A DNA stretch of 10,877 bases from Deltaproteobacteria bacterium. GTDB taxonomy: Bacteria > Myxococcota_A > UBA9160 > SMWR01. The position numbers and the translations under genes are program-made. The stretch's first letter is position 1, and the number at the start of each line of letters is the position of its first letter. The notes under the pieces were generated by a model. That model saw only the letters and a list, made by a program, of their open reading frames with translations. It was not told where the DNA came from and did not search any database. Where the stretch lies: positions 1 through 10,877 of the forward strand of contig JAFDAW010000072.1 in assembly GCA_019313605.1 (NCBI GenBank), written 5' to 3'. Shown piece after piece: positions 1 through 7,207 of the stretch.

Positions 1-612
1 ATGCGGGCCGCAGTCGAATGCGCGCGGCAGATCCTGCCGCTGTTCGAGGAGATGGTGGCCGGCGACAAGGCCGCGGTTGCGGCGAGACGCCAGGAGATCG
101 ATCGCCTGGAGCACGAGGCCGATCGGATCAAGAACGAGATCCGAAGCAATCTTCCCAAGCGTATGTTCCTGGCCGTCGAGCGCAGGGACATGCTCGAGAT
201 CCTCGACTATCAGGATTCCATCGCTGACGTCGCCCAGGACATCGCCGAACTCGCCGACCTGCGGGGCATGGTCGTCCCCAAGGAGCTCGCCTCGGCGTTT
301 CTCGAGTTGGTTCGACGCGTGGTGTCGGCCTGCGAGCAGGCCGAGCGCGTGATCAACGAACTGGATGAATTGGTGGAGACGGGATTTCGCGGTCGCGAAG
401 TGGCGCGTGTGGATCAGATGATCGAGGAATTGTCGCGGATGGAGACCCATACCGATGAACTCGAAGAACGCGTTCAGCGGCTTCTATTCGGCATCGAGGA
501 TGAACTCGGGATCTCGGCCATGTTCTGGTACAGGATGGTCGACGACGTGGGCGAGATGGCGGACTACGCGGAACGCGTGGGCAATCGGCTGCGCCTGCTC
601 ACCGCGAATTGA
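1..612 (+). CDS. DUF47 / PhoU-like phosphate transport regulator, 5'-partial
   Basis: This is an all-helical protein of the TIGR00153/DUF47 family, distant relatives of PhoU. They usually sit next to a PiT-type low-affinity phosphate transporter and are thought to regulate it. Visible are the family-type acidic helix motifs: EIDRLEHEAD around residues 32-41, LDYQDSIADVAQDI around 68-81, and DDVGEMADYAERVGNRL at 181-197. These carry the spaced Asp/Glu residues that bind metal clusters in PhoU proteins. The first residues already lie inside the first long helix, and the usual N-terminus (a short stretch with a Leu-Phe/Ser-Pro-Phe type motif) is missing. The ATG at position 1 is therefore probably internal and the true start lies upstream of the window. 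A pit transporter gene upstream is a prediction only. The stop at 610-612 overlaps the end of the convergent acyl-CoA synthetase gene. Confidence 0.82.
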   Translation: MRAAVECARQILPLFEEMVAGDKAAVAARRQEIDRLEHEADRIKNEIRSNLPKRMFLAVERRDMLEILDYQDSIADVAQDIAELADLRGMVVPKELASAFLELVRRVVSACEQAERVINELDELVETGFRGREVARVDQMIEELSRMETHTDELEERVQRLLFGIEDELGISAMFWYRMVDDVGEMADYAERVGNRLRLLTAN

Positions 613-2149
613 TTTCTGGAAGACGGTGCTTCTGAACCTTGCCGCTCGCGGTGCGAGGCAGGGAGTCCACGATGATGAACTCGCTGGGTAGTTTGAAACG
701 CGCGAGCCGCTCACCCGCCCAGTCGAGCAAGGCCTCCGTGTCGAGTGCGCCGTCCGCGGTGGGCACCACGTAGGCTCTCCCGGTCTCGCCCCACTTCGCA
801 TCCGGAATCCCCGTGACCGCAACCTCTCGAATCGCCGGGTGTTCGGCGAAGGCATTTTCGATCTCGGCCGGATAGACGTTCTCGCCGCCCGAGATGTACA
901 TCTCGCGCGCCCGCGCCACGAGCGTGACGAACCCCTCCGCGTCGACGGTCGCGAGATCGCCCGTGCGCACCCAGTCGCCCCTCAGCGTTTCTGCAGTCGC
1001 CTCGGGGAGGTTCCAGTAACCGAGGAAGGTGATCGGGCCGCGCGCTGTGATCTCGCCGGTTTCGCCGACCGCCACATCGCGCCACTGGTCGATCGGATTT
1101 GAGAGGGTCTCGGGATCGATGACGCGCAGCTCCACGTGAAAGACCGAGCGGCCGACGCTGCCGGCTTTGCGGATGGCGTCCCGGGCATCGAGGCAACAGA
1201 GAATCGAAGTCTCGGTTTGTCCGTAGCCCTGCTTCAACACGAGGTTGCGTTTCTCGAAAGCCAGCACCAGCTCGGCCGATACCGCGGCACCCGCGGTGAA
1301 CATGAACTTCAGAGAGTCGTGTCTGAACCCTGTCGCGGGTTCTCGCCCCAGGGCTTCGAGTAGCGATTGGAACATCGTGGGAACACCACCGAGCAGGGTG
1401 ATTCTCTCGCGGTCGACGATTTCCCAAAGCTCGTCCGCATCGAAACGCGGTATCAGATGGACGCTGCCACCCGTGTAGAGCGTCGGGAGCGCGAGGATCA
1501 ACAGCCCGAACGAGTGGAAGAGGGGCAGGGGCACGAGCGTTCGATCGCTCTGGGTCAACTCGAAGTAGAGCTGGGCGTTGAGGCTGTTGAAGAGCGTCTT
1601 TCGATGCGGGAGCAGCGCTCCCTTGGGGACGCCGGTGGTTCCCGAGGTGTAGAGCAAGAGCATTGGATCTTCGGGAGAGACCGGCTCGAGATCGCAGAGT
1701 GGCCGAGCCGCCGCCAGTGCCGCTTCGTAGGGATCGTCTTCGCCACCGCACGCGATTCTCCGCATCCGGGACAGCTGACTGAGTTCCGACGCCGACTCGG
1801 CCTGCTTCGAAAGCCCGCTCTCGTGGATGAGGATGCGCGGCTTGCAGTCGTCGAGGATGCGTTGGATCTCCGGTGGCGTGAACCGCGCGTTCACGGGGAC
1901 CGCGATGGCGCCGAGGCGGGCGGCGGCGAAGACGGCCTCGATATAGGCGCTGCGGTTGCCGAGCAGGATCGCGACCCGATCGCCGCGCTCGACGCCCGCG
2001 TCGCGCAATACGGCCGCGCAGCGTCGGGTTCGATCGCAGAGCGCCGCGTAGTCGAGATCGCGCTCGGCGTCGACGATCGCGCGCCGGTCGCCCGCGGTAT
2101 CGGCGTGCCGGTCCAGCCAGCGGCCGACGTTGTGGGTCGGAGATTCCAC
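599..2149 (-). CDS. AMP-binding acyl-CoA synthetase (fatty acid--CoA ligase type)
   Basis: This 516-residue ANL-superfamily adenylating enzyme activates a carboxylic acid, probably a fatty acid, to its acyl-AMP and then acyl-CoA. The hallmark motifs are in order: the P-loop YTSGTTGVPK at 167-176, GYGQTET at 308-314, RTGDLA around 395-400 with the ribose-binding Asp398, the hinge region RAREMYISGGENVYPAEIE at 413-431, and the C-terminal PRTASGK with catalytic Lys504. The length is normal for short or medium/long-chain acyl-CoA ligases, and substrate specificity cannot be read from the sequence. The start is GTG (complement of 2147-2149). An in-frame stop lies four codons upstream, so this is the first possible common start, although no strong ribosome site precedes it. 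It is transcribed away from tilS and converges on the DUF47 gene. No neighbour suggests a particular pathway. Confidence 0.9.
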   Translation of the reverse strand: MESPTHNVGRWLDRHADTAGDRRAIVDAERDLDYAALCDRTRRCAAVLRDAGVERGDRVAILLGNRSAYIEAVFAAARLGAIAVPVNARFTPPEIQRILDDCKPRILIHESGLSKQAESASELSQLSRMRRIACGGEDDPYEAALAAARPLCDLEPVSPEDPMLLLYTSGTTGVPKGALLPHRKTLFNSLNAQLYFELTQSDRTLVPLPLFHSFGLLILALPTLYTGGSVHLIPRFDADELWEIVDRERITLLGGVPTMFQSLLEALGREPATGFRHDSLKFMFTAGAAVSAELVLAFEKRNLVLKQGYGQTETSILCCLDARDAIRKAGSVGRSVFHVELRVIDPETLSNPIDQWRDVAVGETGEITARGPITFLGYWNLPEATAETLRGDWVRTGDLATVDAEGFVTLVARAREMYISGGENVYPAEIENAFAEHPAIREVAVTGIPDAKWGETGRAYVVPTADGALDTEALLDWAGERLARFKLPSEFIIVDSLPRTASGKVQKHRLPEINSR

Positions 2150-2290
2150 GCGCGGTGCTTACCCGAGCCGTCCGCGACGCGCCAGCGGTGCGGCCTCCTG
2201 TCGTTCGACCCGCCTTGCGGCGGATTGAGGCCGGGTCTGTCTTTGGCGCCATCAGGCCCGGCTGAGCCTCCGGCGTACTAAGCTTGGCGC
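2150..2290. promoter_or_regulatory. Divergent intergenic spacer between the acyl-CoA synthetase gene and tilS
   Basis: This 141-bp spacer must contain the start signals of the leftward acyl-CoA synthetase gene, and probably those of tilS. I see no convincing -35/-10 pair. It holds a perfect 6-bp inverted repeat, GCCGGG at 2230-2235 and CCCGGC at 2257-2262, around a 21-nt loop. The loop contains the palindrome ggcgcc. Flanking bases GAGGC and GCCTC (2227-2231, 2266-2270) offer an alternative pairing. A smaller hairpin, CCGCC/GGCGG, lies at 2210-2223. Either could be an operator or a leader hairpin, but in DNA this GC-rich short inverted repeats also arise by chance. Confidence 0.35.
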
Positions 2291-3292
2291 ATGTTGATCG
2301 GCGAGATGAAGCGGGTTGTGGATGCACTCGGCCTGAGCGGCCGGAGCGTTCTGGTGGCCGTCTCCGGTGGTCTCGATTCGAACGCACTCGCCCATGCGTT
2401 CCTAGAAATCGCTGGAGAAAAGGGCCTCAAGCTATCGATTGGGCACGTGAATCACGCTCTTCGAGGCGACGATTCGGAGGCCGATCAAGCGTCGGTGATG
2501 GAGCTTGCGGAGCAGCTCGGCGTCCCTGCCTTCAGCCGCCGGGCCGAGCCCGAGCAGTTGCGCGTGGGCCGTTCGAGCCGCGAGCGGCCCACGGTTCAGG
2601 AGGCCGCGCGAACCCTGCGTTACCAGGCCCTGCGGGAGATGGCCGTGGAGGCCGGCTGCGCGCACATCGCCACGGCCCACAACGCGAACGACCAGGCCGA
2701 GACAGTGCTGCTGCGCGTGTTTCGCGGATCGGGTCCCGACGGACTCGGCGGCATTCCCGAGCGGTCTGCCGATGGTGTGGTGGTGCGGCCATTGTTGCGG
2801 GTAAACCGGACGCAGATCGAAGCCTACGCGGCAGAGCGGGGCATTGCGTGGCGCGAGGACCGATCGAACAGCAGCGTCGCCTACGCGCGCAACCGGCTGC
2901 GGCTGCGCTGGTTGCCGGGGCTCACCGGGGACTTCAACGATCAGTTGCTCATGGCCGTAGGCAATCTGGCCGAAGCACAGAGGAGAGACTCGGAGTGGAT
3001 CGGCGCGCTGGTCGAACGGGAGGCGGCGCTGAGATTTACACCCGCGGGTTGCTGGTTGAGGACGCGTGCAGAGGATTGGGAAGATCTTCCGGAAGCGCTC
3101 GCCCGCCGGCTCGCGCGTTGGGGATTGCGGCGATGTGGCGGAGAACGAGACGCGACGCGGGTGCACCTGGAGCGGATGCTCGGGTTCTTCCGCACGGCGC
3201 GTTCAGGGACGCTGCTCGAGTTGCCGGGCGGTACACGGCTCGAGCGCGACCGAGAAGGGTTTCGGCTGGGCCCGATCGAGCCGACGGGTTAG
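2291..3292 (+). CDS. tilS: tRNA(Ile)-lysidine synthase TilS
   Basis: TilS ligates lysine to C34 of the CAU-anticodon tRNA-Ile using ATP, giving lysidine and so AUA decoding. It is normally essential. The 333-residue product has the N-type ATP pyrophosphatase P-loop SGGLDS at 25-30, the GHVNHALRGDDSEAD segment at 51-65, and ATAHNANDQAETVLLR at 127-142. It also has the WREDRSN...YARNRLR block at 187-204 that is typical of TilS. The catalytic domain covers about residues 15-210. A shorter helical substrate-binding part follows, so the protein lacks the extra C-terminal domain of the ~430-residue E. coli enzyme and resembles the compact TilS type. Start choice between ATG 2291 and ATG 2306 is not settled: neither has a strong ribosome site, and the upstream one is listed. 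In related bacteria tilS lies directly before ftsH, as here. Confidence 0.93.
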   Translation: MLIGEMKRVVDALGLSGRSVLVAVSGGLDSNALAHAFLEIAGEKGLKLSIGHVNHALRGDDSEADQASVMELAEQLGVPAFSRRAEPEQLRVGRSSRERPTVQEAARTLRYQALREMAVEAGCAHIATAHNANDQAETVLLRVFRGSGPDGLGGIPERSADGVVVRPLLRVNRTQIEAYAAERGIAWREDRSNSSVAYARNRLRLRWLPGLTGDFNDQLLMAVGNLAEAQRRDSEWIGALVEREAALRFTPAGCWLRTRAEDWEDLPEALARRLARWGLRRCGGERDATRVHLERMLGFFRTARSGTLLELPGGTRLERDREGFRLGPIEPTG

Positions 3293-3315
3293 ACCGAACC
3301 GGGCTAGACCGAACC
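3286..3315 (+). repeat. 15-bp tandem duplication spanning the tilS stop codon
   Basis: Positions 3286-3300 (gggttagaccgaacc) and 3301-3315 (gggctagaccgaacc) are adjacent copies that differ at one base. The first copy contains the tilS stop codon TAG (3290-3292). The second carries the same TAG 15 bp later. It looks like a recent replication-slippage duplication at the 3' end of the gene, and no function is evident. Confidence 0.8.
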
Positions 3316-3344
3316 AACAGGGCGGGGTGGGTGTCGATAGCGCG

Positions 3345-3359
3345 TGCTAGTCTTTTAAT
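3345..3359 (+). promoter_or_regulatory. Possible -10 region upstream of ftsH
   Basis: The only AT-rich patch in the tilS-ftsH spacer contains the extended -10-like TGCTAGTCT (3345-3353) and the overlapping TTTAAT (3354-3359), which matches TATAAT at five of six positions. No good -35 hexamer lies at the expected distance. If real, it would start the ftsH-to-nnrE transcription unit with a leader of roughly 100 bases. This is weak evidence from composition and motif only. Confidence 0.25.
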
Positions 3360-3366
3360 GACACGG

Positions 3367-3385
3367 GTTTGCGGCTGCGCTAAAC
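3367..3385 (+). other. Short hairpin in the ftsH leader
   Basis: GTTTGCG (3367-3373) can pair with CGC-T-AAAC (3378-3385) around a GCTG loop, giving seven pairs with one bulged T. No T-run follows, so it is not a typical intrinsic terminator of tilS. It may be a leader structure or chance. A second weak inverted repeat, ggccc/gggcc, lies at 3400-3404 and 3420-3424. Confidence 0.25.
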
Positions 3386-3464
3386 GCGCAGGCACGGCTG
3401 GCCCATACCGGTCCTGTCAGGGCCGAGAATCCGTTTACAGCCAAAATCTCGTTTGGGGGCGTGG

Positions 3465-5390
3465 GTGAATCAACAGCTTTACAAGAACATGGCTCTCTGG
3501 GTCGTCATCCTGGTGATGATCCTGCTGCTCGTCACCATGCTGCGCCAGACCGAGACCGAGGATCCGCCGCTTCCCTACAGCGAGTTTCTCGCCAAGATCG
3601 AGACCGGCGAGATCGAAGCCGTCGAGATCGAAGAGGGGGGAAACATCACCGGCGCGTTCACCAACGGCGGCGGGTTCACGACCTTCACGCCGGTCATTGA
3701 CGGCGATCTTCTGACTCGGCTTCAGACCCAGAACATCAAGATCGAGGCGCGGCCCAAGGAAGAGGGCAGCTTCTGGCGCCAGATCCTGATCATGTGGTTT
3801 CCGCTCGTGCTCTTCATCGGGCTCTGGCTGTTCTTCATCCGCCAGATGCAGTCGGGCGGTGGCAAGGCGATGAGCTTCGGCAAGTCGAAAGCGCGCCTGC
3901 TCACCGAGAACCAGAATCGCGTGACTTTCGAAGATGTCGCGGGGATCGAAGAGTCGAAGGCCGAACTCGAGGAGATCATCAACTTCCTCAAGGAGCCGAA
4001 GAAGTTCACCCGGCTCGGCGGTCGAATTCCGAAGGGCGTGCTGCTGGTGGGGCCACCGGGTACCGGCAAGACGTTGCTCGCGCGAGCGGTTGCGGGTGAA
4101 GCGGGCGTGCCGTTCTTCTCGATCTCCGGTTCGGACTTCGTCGAGATGTTCGTCGGGGTCGGGGCTTCGCGGGTGCGCGATCTTTTCGCACAGGGCAAGA
4201 AGAACGCGCCGTGCATCATCTTCATCGACGAAATCGATGCCGTGGGCCGGCACCGCGGTGCGGGGCTCGGCGGCGGCCACGACGAGCGGGAGCAGACCCT
4301 CAATCAGCTGCTGGTCGAGATGGACGGATTCGAGAGCAACGAAGGCGTGATCATGATCGCGGCCACGAATCGGCCCGACGTGCTGGACCCCGCGCTGCTG
4401 CGGCCGGGGCGTTTCGATCGCCGCGTCGTCGTGCCCAGGCCGGATCTCCGGGGGCGCCTGGCCATCCTGAAGATTCATACGCGCCGGGTGCCGTTGGAGG
4501 ATTCGGCGGACCTGCGTTCGATTGCGCGCGGGACGCCGGGGTTCGTCGGCGCCGATCTGCAGAACCTGGTCAACGAGGCCGCGCTGCTGGCTGCGCGCAG
4601 AGATGCGCAGTTCGTCCAGAATGGAGACTTCGAGGAAGCCAAGGACAAGGTCCTGATGGGCAGCGCGCGCAAGAGCCTGATCATGACCGATGAGGACAAG
4701 CGGGCCACCGCGTATCACGAAGCGGGCCACGCGTTGGTTGCGTTGCTCACGCCCGCGGCCGATCCGGTCCACAAGGTCACGATCATCCCGCGAGGCTCGG
4801 CGCTTGGCGTCACGATGACGATGCCGGATGAGGACCGCTTCAATCTGACCAAGGACCAGATGGTCGCCCAGATCAAGCACGCCATGGGTGGGCGGGCGGC
4901 AGAGAAGTTGGTGCTCAACTACATCTCAACCGGTGCATCAAACGACCTCAAGCAAGCCACTGAAATGGCTCGGAATATGGTCTGCCTTTATGGGATGAAC
5001 GATCGCATCGGCCCGGTCTCGTTTGGCGATGGCGATCACGACGTCTTTCTCGGCCGCGACTTCATGCAGCGCAGCAGCTACAGCGCACACACCGCTCGCC
5101 TGATCGATGAAGAAATGACGAAGATGCTCACGGGCCTCTATGACGAGGCCTATCAGATGTTGGGCGATAACCGCGCGACGTTGGATCGGATCACAGAGTC
5201 GCTGCTCGAGCGCGAAACCCTCGATCGGGGCGAACTCAATCAGCTGATGCAGGGCAAGACGCTCCCGCCGCTGCCGTTTCCGGCCGCCGATCCACCGGTG
5301 GTCGTGTCCACCGATGCTGATGCTGATACCGAGAAGCCCACCGGCTTTTCGGGTGATTCGATCCCCGACCCCGAACCCCTCCCCGGTTAG
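3465..5390 (+). CDS. ftsH: ATP-dependent zinc metalloprotease FtsH
   Basis: FtsH is a hexameric, inner-membrane AAA+ protease that removes damaged membrane proteins and regulatory substrates. With the GTG start at 3465 the product has 641 residues, beginning MNQQLYKNMALW as in related FtsH proteins. A longer TTG start at 3453 adds four residues but lacks a ribosome site, whereas GGGGG at 3455-3459 suits the GTG. Domains: transmembrane helix about 9-26, periplasmic domain about 30-100, second transmembrane helix about 106-125, AAA+ module with Walker A GPPGTGKT 196-203, pore residues FVG 229-231, Walker B IIFIDEID 251-258, and second region of homology with arginine fingers near LRPGRFDRR 312-320. 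The protease domain has HEAGH at 418-422 and the third zinc ligand Asp494. All key residues are present. The last ~40 residues are a proline- and acid-rich tail of low complexity. It heads the tight downstream gene train. Confidence 0.97.
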   Translation: MNQQLYKNMALWVVILVMILLLVTMLRQTETEDPPLPYSEFLAKIETGEIEAVEIEEGGNITGAFTNGGGFTTFTPVIDGDLLTRLQTQNIKIEARPKEEGSFWRQILIMWFPLVLFIGLWLFFIRQMQSGGGKAMSFGKSKARLLTENQNRVTFEDVAGIEESKAELEEIINFLKEPKKFTRLGGRIPKGVLLVGPPGTGKTLLARAVAGEAGVPFFSISGSDFVEMFVGVGASRVRDLFAQGKKNAPCIIFIDEIDAVGRHRGAGLGGGHDEREQTLNQLLVEMDGFESNEGVIMIAATNRPDVLDPALLRPGRFDRRVVVPRPDLRGRLAILKIHTRRVPLEDSADLRSIARGTPGFVGADLQNLVNEAALLAARRDAQFVQNGDFEEAKDKVLMGSARKSLIMTDEDKRATAYHEAGHALVALLTPAADPVHKVTIIPRGSALGVTMTMPDEDRFNLTKDQMVAQIKHAMGGRAAEKLVLNYISTGASNDLKQATEMARNMVCLYGMNDRIGPVSFGDGDHDVFLGRDFMQRSSYSAHTARLIDEEMTKMLTGLYDEAYQMLGDNRATLDRITESLLERETLDRGELNQLMQGKTLPPLPFPAADPPVVVSTDADADTEKPTGFSGDSIPDPEPLPG

Positions 5391-5393
5391 GAG
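5389..5393 (+). promoter_or_regulatory. Ribosome binding site that sets a TTG start for folP
   Basis: AGGAG overlaps the last two bases of the ftsH stop codon TAG. It lies 5 nt before TTG 5399. The alternative GTG at 5393 overlaps the AGGAG itself, so it cannot use this site. Confidence 0.6.
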
Positions 5394-5398
5394 TGCCC

Positions 5399-6259
5399 TT
5401 GACTGCGTCGACGATCTTTCCGCGCGAGCGCGTGACGGTCGTCGGTGTCCTGAATACCACCCCGGACTCCTTCTCGGATGGAGGACGCCTGGTGGGTGAT
5501 CGGGGCGCCGTAGATGTGGATGCCGCGGTCGCCGCGGCTGCGCGAATGACCGAGGCGGGAGCGCAGATGCTCGACGTGGGCGGCGAGTCCACCCGCCCCG
5601 GCGCGCTGGAGATCCCGCTGGCGATCGAGATCGACCGCACCGCGCCGGTCGTGGAGGCCCTCGCCAAACGGTTCCCGGTCGAGATTTCGATCGACACCCG
5701 CAAGCCCGCGGTCGCTGAAGCCGCGATCGGGGCGGGAGCCCGGGTCGTCAACGACGTGTCGGGGTTGAGCTTCGATGCAGCGCTCGCCGACATTGTGGCA
5801 GCGGCCGGGGCGTCCCTGATCGTCGGCCATCTGCGGGGAACGCCCGAAACCATGCAGCAGAATCCGCATTTCGACGATGTGCTAGGCGAGGTGGCGGCGG
5901 AGCTCGGTGTCTCGCTGGCCGTAGCGCGTGCAGCTGGCATCCCCGATGAGCGGCTGGCTGTGGACCCCGGAATCGGCTTCGGCAAGCGGCTGGAAGACAA
6001 CCTCGCGCTTCTCGCCAATGCGGGTGGGCTTGGGGCGAGATTGGGGCTGCCCGTTCTGGTGGGGCCGTCCCGGAAGGCATTTCTCGGCACATTGACGGGC
6101 GATCCAGTAGAGTGTCGAGACGCGGCTACTGCGGCTGCGTGTGCAGTGGCTATCTTTGCGGGAGCGGATGCAGTGCGTGTCCACGATGTGGCTGGAGCCG
6201 TTCGAGCGGCGGCCGTTGCGGGCGCACTGCGCGATGCGCGACGGGAGGCGATCGCGTGA
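5399..6259 (+). CDS. folP: Dihydropteroate synthase FolP
   Basis: FolP joins 6-hydroxymethyl-dihydropterin diphosphate to p-aminobenzoate, making dihydropteroate in folate synthesis; it is the sulfonamide target. The product, about 286 residues, is a TIM barrel with the family signatures in order: GVLNTTPDSFSDGG at 16-29 (Asn19 binds magnesium/diphosphate), MLDVGGESTRPGA at 57-69, ISIDTRKP, VNDVSG, HLRGTPETMQ, VDPGIGFGK, VGPSRKAFLG and VRVHDVAG near the C-terminus. The pterin- and diphosphate-binding residues appear intact. One mild departure is VGH where LMH is common before the RGTP segment. The start is taken as TTG 5399 because AGGAG is correctly spaced to it; GTG 5393 would add two residues. 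The stop overlaps the cdaA start as GTGA, implying coupling. ftsH-folP adjacency is common in related genomes. Confidence 0.95.
   Translation: MTASTIFPRERVTVVGVLNTTPDSFSDGGRLVGDRGAVDVDAAVAAAARMTEAGAQMLDVGGESTRPGALEIPLAIEIDRTAPVVEALAKRFPVEISIDTRKPAVAEAAIGAGARVVNDVSGLSFDAALADIVAAAGASLIVGHLRGTPETMQQNPHFDDVLGEVAAELGVSLAVARAAGIPDERLAVDPGIGFGKRLEDNLALLANAGGLGARLGLPVLVGPSRKAFLGTLTGDPVECRDAATAAACAVAIFAGADAVRVHDVAGAVRAAAVAGALRDARREAIA
6243..6248 (+). promoter_or_regulatory. Ribosome binding site that sets the cdaA GTG start
   Basis: GGGAGG lies 7 nt before GTG 6256, inside the 3' end of folP. It supports this start over the much earlier in-frame ATG at 6112, which would give a 48-residue cysteine-rich leader read through folP. 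Confidence 0.7.
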
Positions 6260-7206
6260 TCGAATATCTCTGGGAACTCTGGCGGGAACTCTGGGAGTAC
6301 CTGTCCGCGAATTTCGACCCTCTCCGCGACACGGTCGACATCGTGCTGGTCGCTCTCGGGATCTACTGGTTGCTGCTGCTGATGCGCGGCACCCGGGCGG
6401 TCCAGATCATGGTTGGATTGATCGTCCTGGTGGTTGCGAACGTGGCGGCGGACCTCTTCAACCTCCTCACGATGCATCTGATTCTTCAAAAGCTCACCGG
6501 GCCCGCGGTGATCATCATCGTGATCCTGTTTCAGCACGACATTCGGCGCGCGCTCGCACGCGTGGGTCGCGGTTTCTTCCGTTCGGTTTCCGATCAGCAG
6601 GAATCCCAAATGCTCGAAGAAGTGGTCCGGGCCGCCCAGGGGCTCGCGCAGAGGCGCGTGGGAGCGTTGATCGTATTGGAGCGCGAAACCGGGCTGGAGG
6701 ATCAGATCGAAGCGGGAACCGCACTCGACTCCAACGTTTCGAAGGAGTTGCTGATTTCGCTCTTCGTCCCGTATTCGCCGCTGCACGACGGGGCCGTGGT
6801 GATCCAACGCGGGCGTATCTCTTACGCGGGCTGCATTCTTCCGCTCACGCTGAGCGATCGCCTCCCTGAAGGTGTGGGGACGCGACATCGAGCGGCTGTC
6901 GGGATTACCGAAGAGACGGACGCCGTGGTGATCGTGGTTTCGGAAGAGACAGCGACGATCTCGGCCGTGATGGGCGGAGAAATGGTGAGTGGTCTGGATG
7001 CAGCGCGACTGCGGGTCGTCTTGCGAGACGCGATGAGTGGGGCGAGGGAGCTTCGCGCGCCCGATGATTCTACGACTGTGACGGCTGAACTGGAGCCGGG
7101 CGGCGACGGCGATGCTGGAACGGACGTCGAGTCGGCCGCATCCGACGAGGAAGCCGCCACGACCCAGCGCGCCAACCAGAGCCGACAGGTTCGCTCGGCG
7201 GGATAG
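6256..7206 (+). CDS. cdaA: Diadenylate cyclase CdaA (DacA, c-di-AMP synthase)
   Basis: CdaA condenses two ATP into the second messenger c-di-AMP, which controls potassium and osmolyte balance and cell-wall homeostasis. The 316-residue product starts at GTG 6256, overlapping the folP stop by 4 bp. Three membrane helices are visible at about 27-43, 49-66 and 82-93. A short linker helix and the DAC domain (about 115-265) follow, with PLHDGAVVI (DGA at 178-180) and GTRHRAAVGI (RHR at 210-212), the two catalytic signatures. The residues needed for catalysis are present, so it should be active. Residues about 265-316 form an acidic, Ala/Thr/Glu/Asp-rich low-complexity tail not needed for the DAC fold. 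cdaR and glmM follow directly, matching the cdaA-cdaR-glmM module in which CdaR and GlmM bind the cyclase and tune its output. Confidence 0.96.
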   Translation: MIEYLWELWRELWEYLSANFDPLRDTVDIVLVALGIYWLLLLMRGTRAVQIMVGLIVLVVANVAADLFNLLTMHLILQKLTGPAVIIIVILFQHDIRRALARVGRGFFRSVSDQQESQMLEEVVRAAQGLAQRRVGALIVLERETGLEDQIEAGTALDSNVSKELLISLFVPYSPLHDGAVVIQRGRISYAGCILPLTLSDRLPEGVGTRHRAAVGITEETDAVVIVVSEETATISAVMGGEMVSGLDAARLRVVLRDAMSGARELRAPDDSTTVTAELEPGGDGDAGTDVESAASDEEAATTQRANQSRQVRSAG

Positions 7207-7207
7207 A

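Noticed and set aside
1367..2281. Plus-strand open frame of 304 codons
   Set aside because: It is antisense to the acyl-CoA synthetase, which carries all ANL motifs; the plus frame has none.
711..2387. Minus-strand open frame of 558 codons in another frame of the acyl-CoA synthetase
   Set aside because: It is an Arg-rich shadow of the same gene and extends into tilS.
3367..3424. Intrinsic terminator between tilS and ftsH
   Set aside because: Hairpins are short or bulged and no T-run follows, so I list only a possible leader hairpin.
2284..3468. Second long plus-strand frame (394 codons) over tilS
   Set aside because: It overlaps tilS in another frame, is Arg/Gly/Ala-rich, and has no motif; tilS has the PP-loop signature.
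3435..4880. Long minus-strand open frame (481 codons) opposite ftsH
   Set aside because: It lies exactly antisense to a perfectly conserved ftsH, its translation shows no recognisable domain, and its Arg/His/Asp-rich composition is that of a GC-rich shadow frame.
5236..6888. Long minus-strand open frame (550 codons) opposite ftsH end, folP and cdaA
   Set aside because: It spans three clearly coding plus-strand genes and its product is Ala/Arg/Ser/Pro-rich low-complexity sequence, as expected of a shadow in GC-rich DNA.
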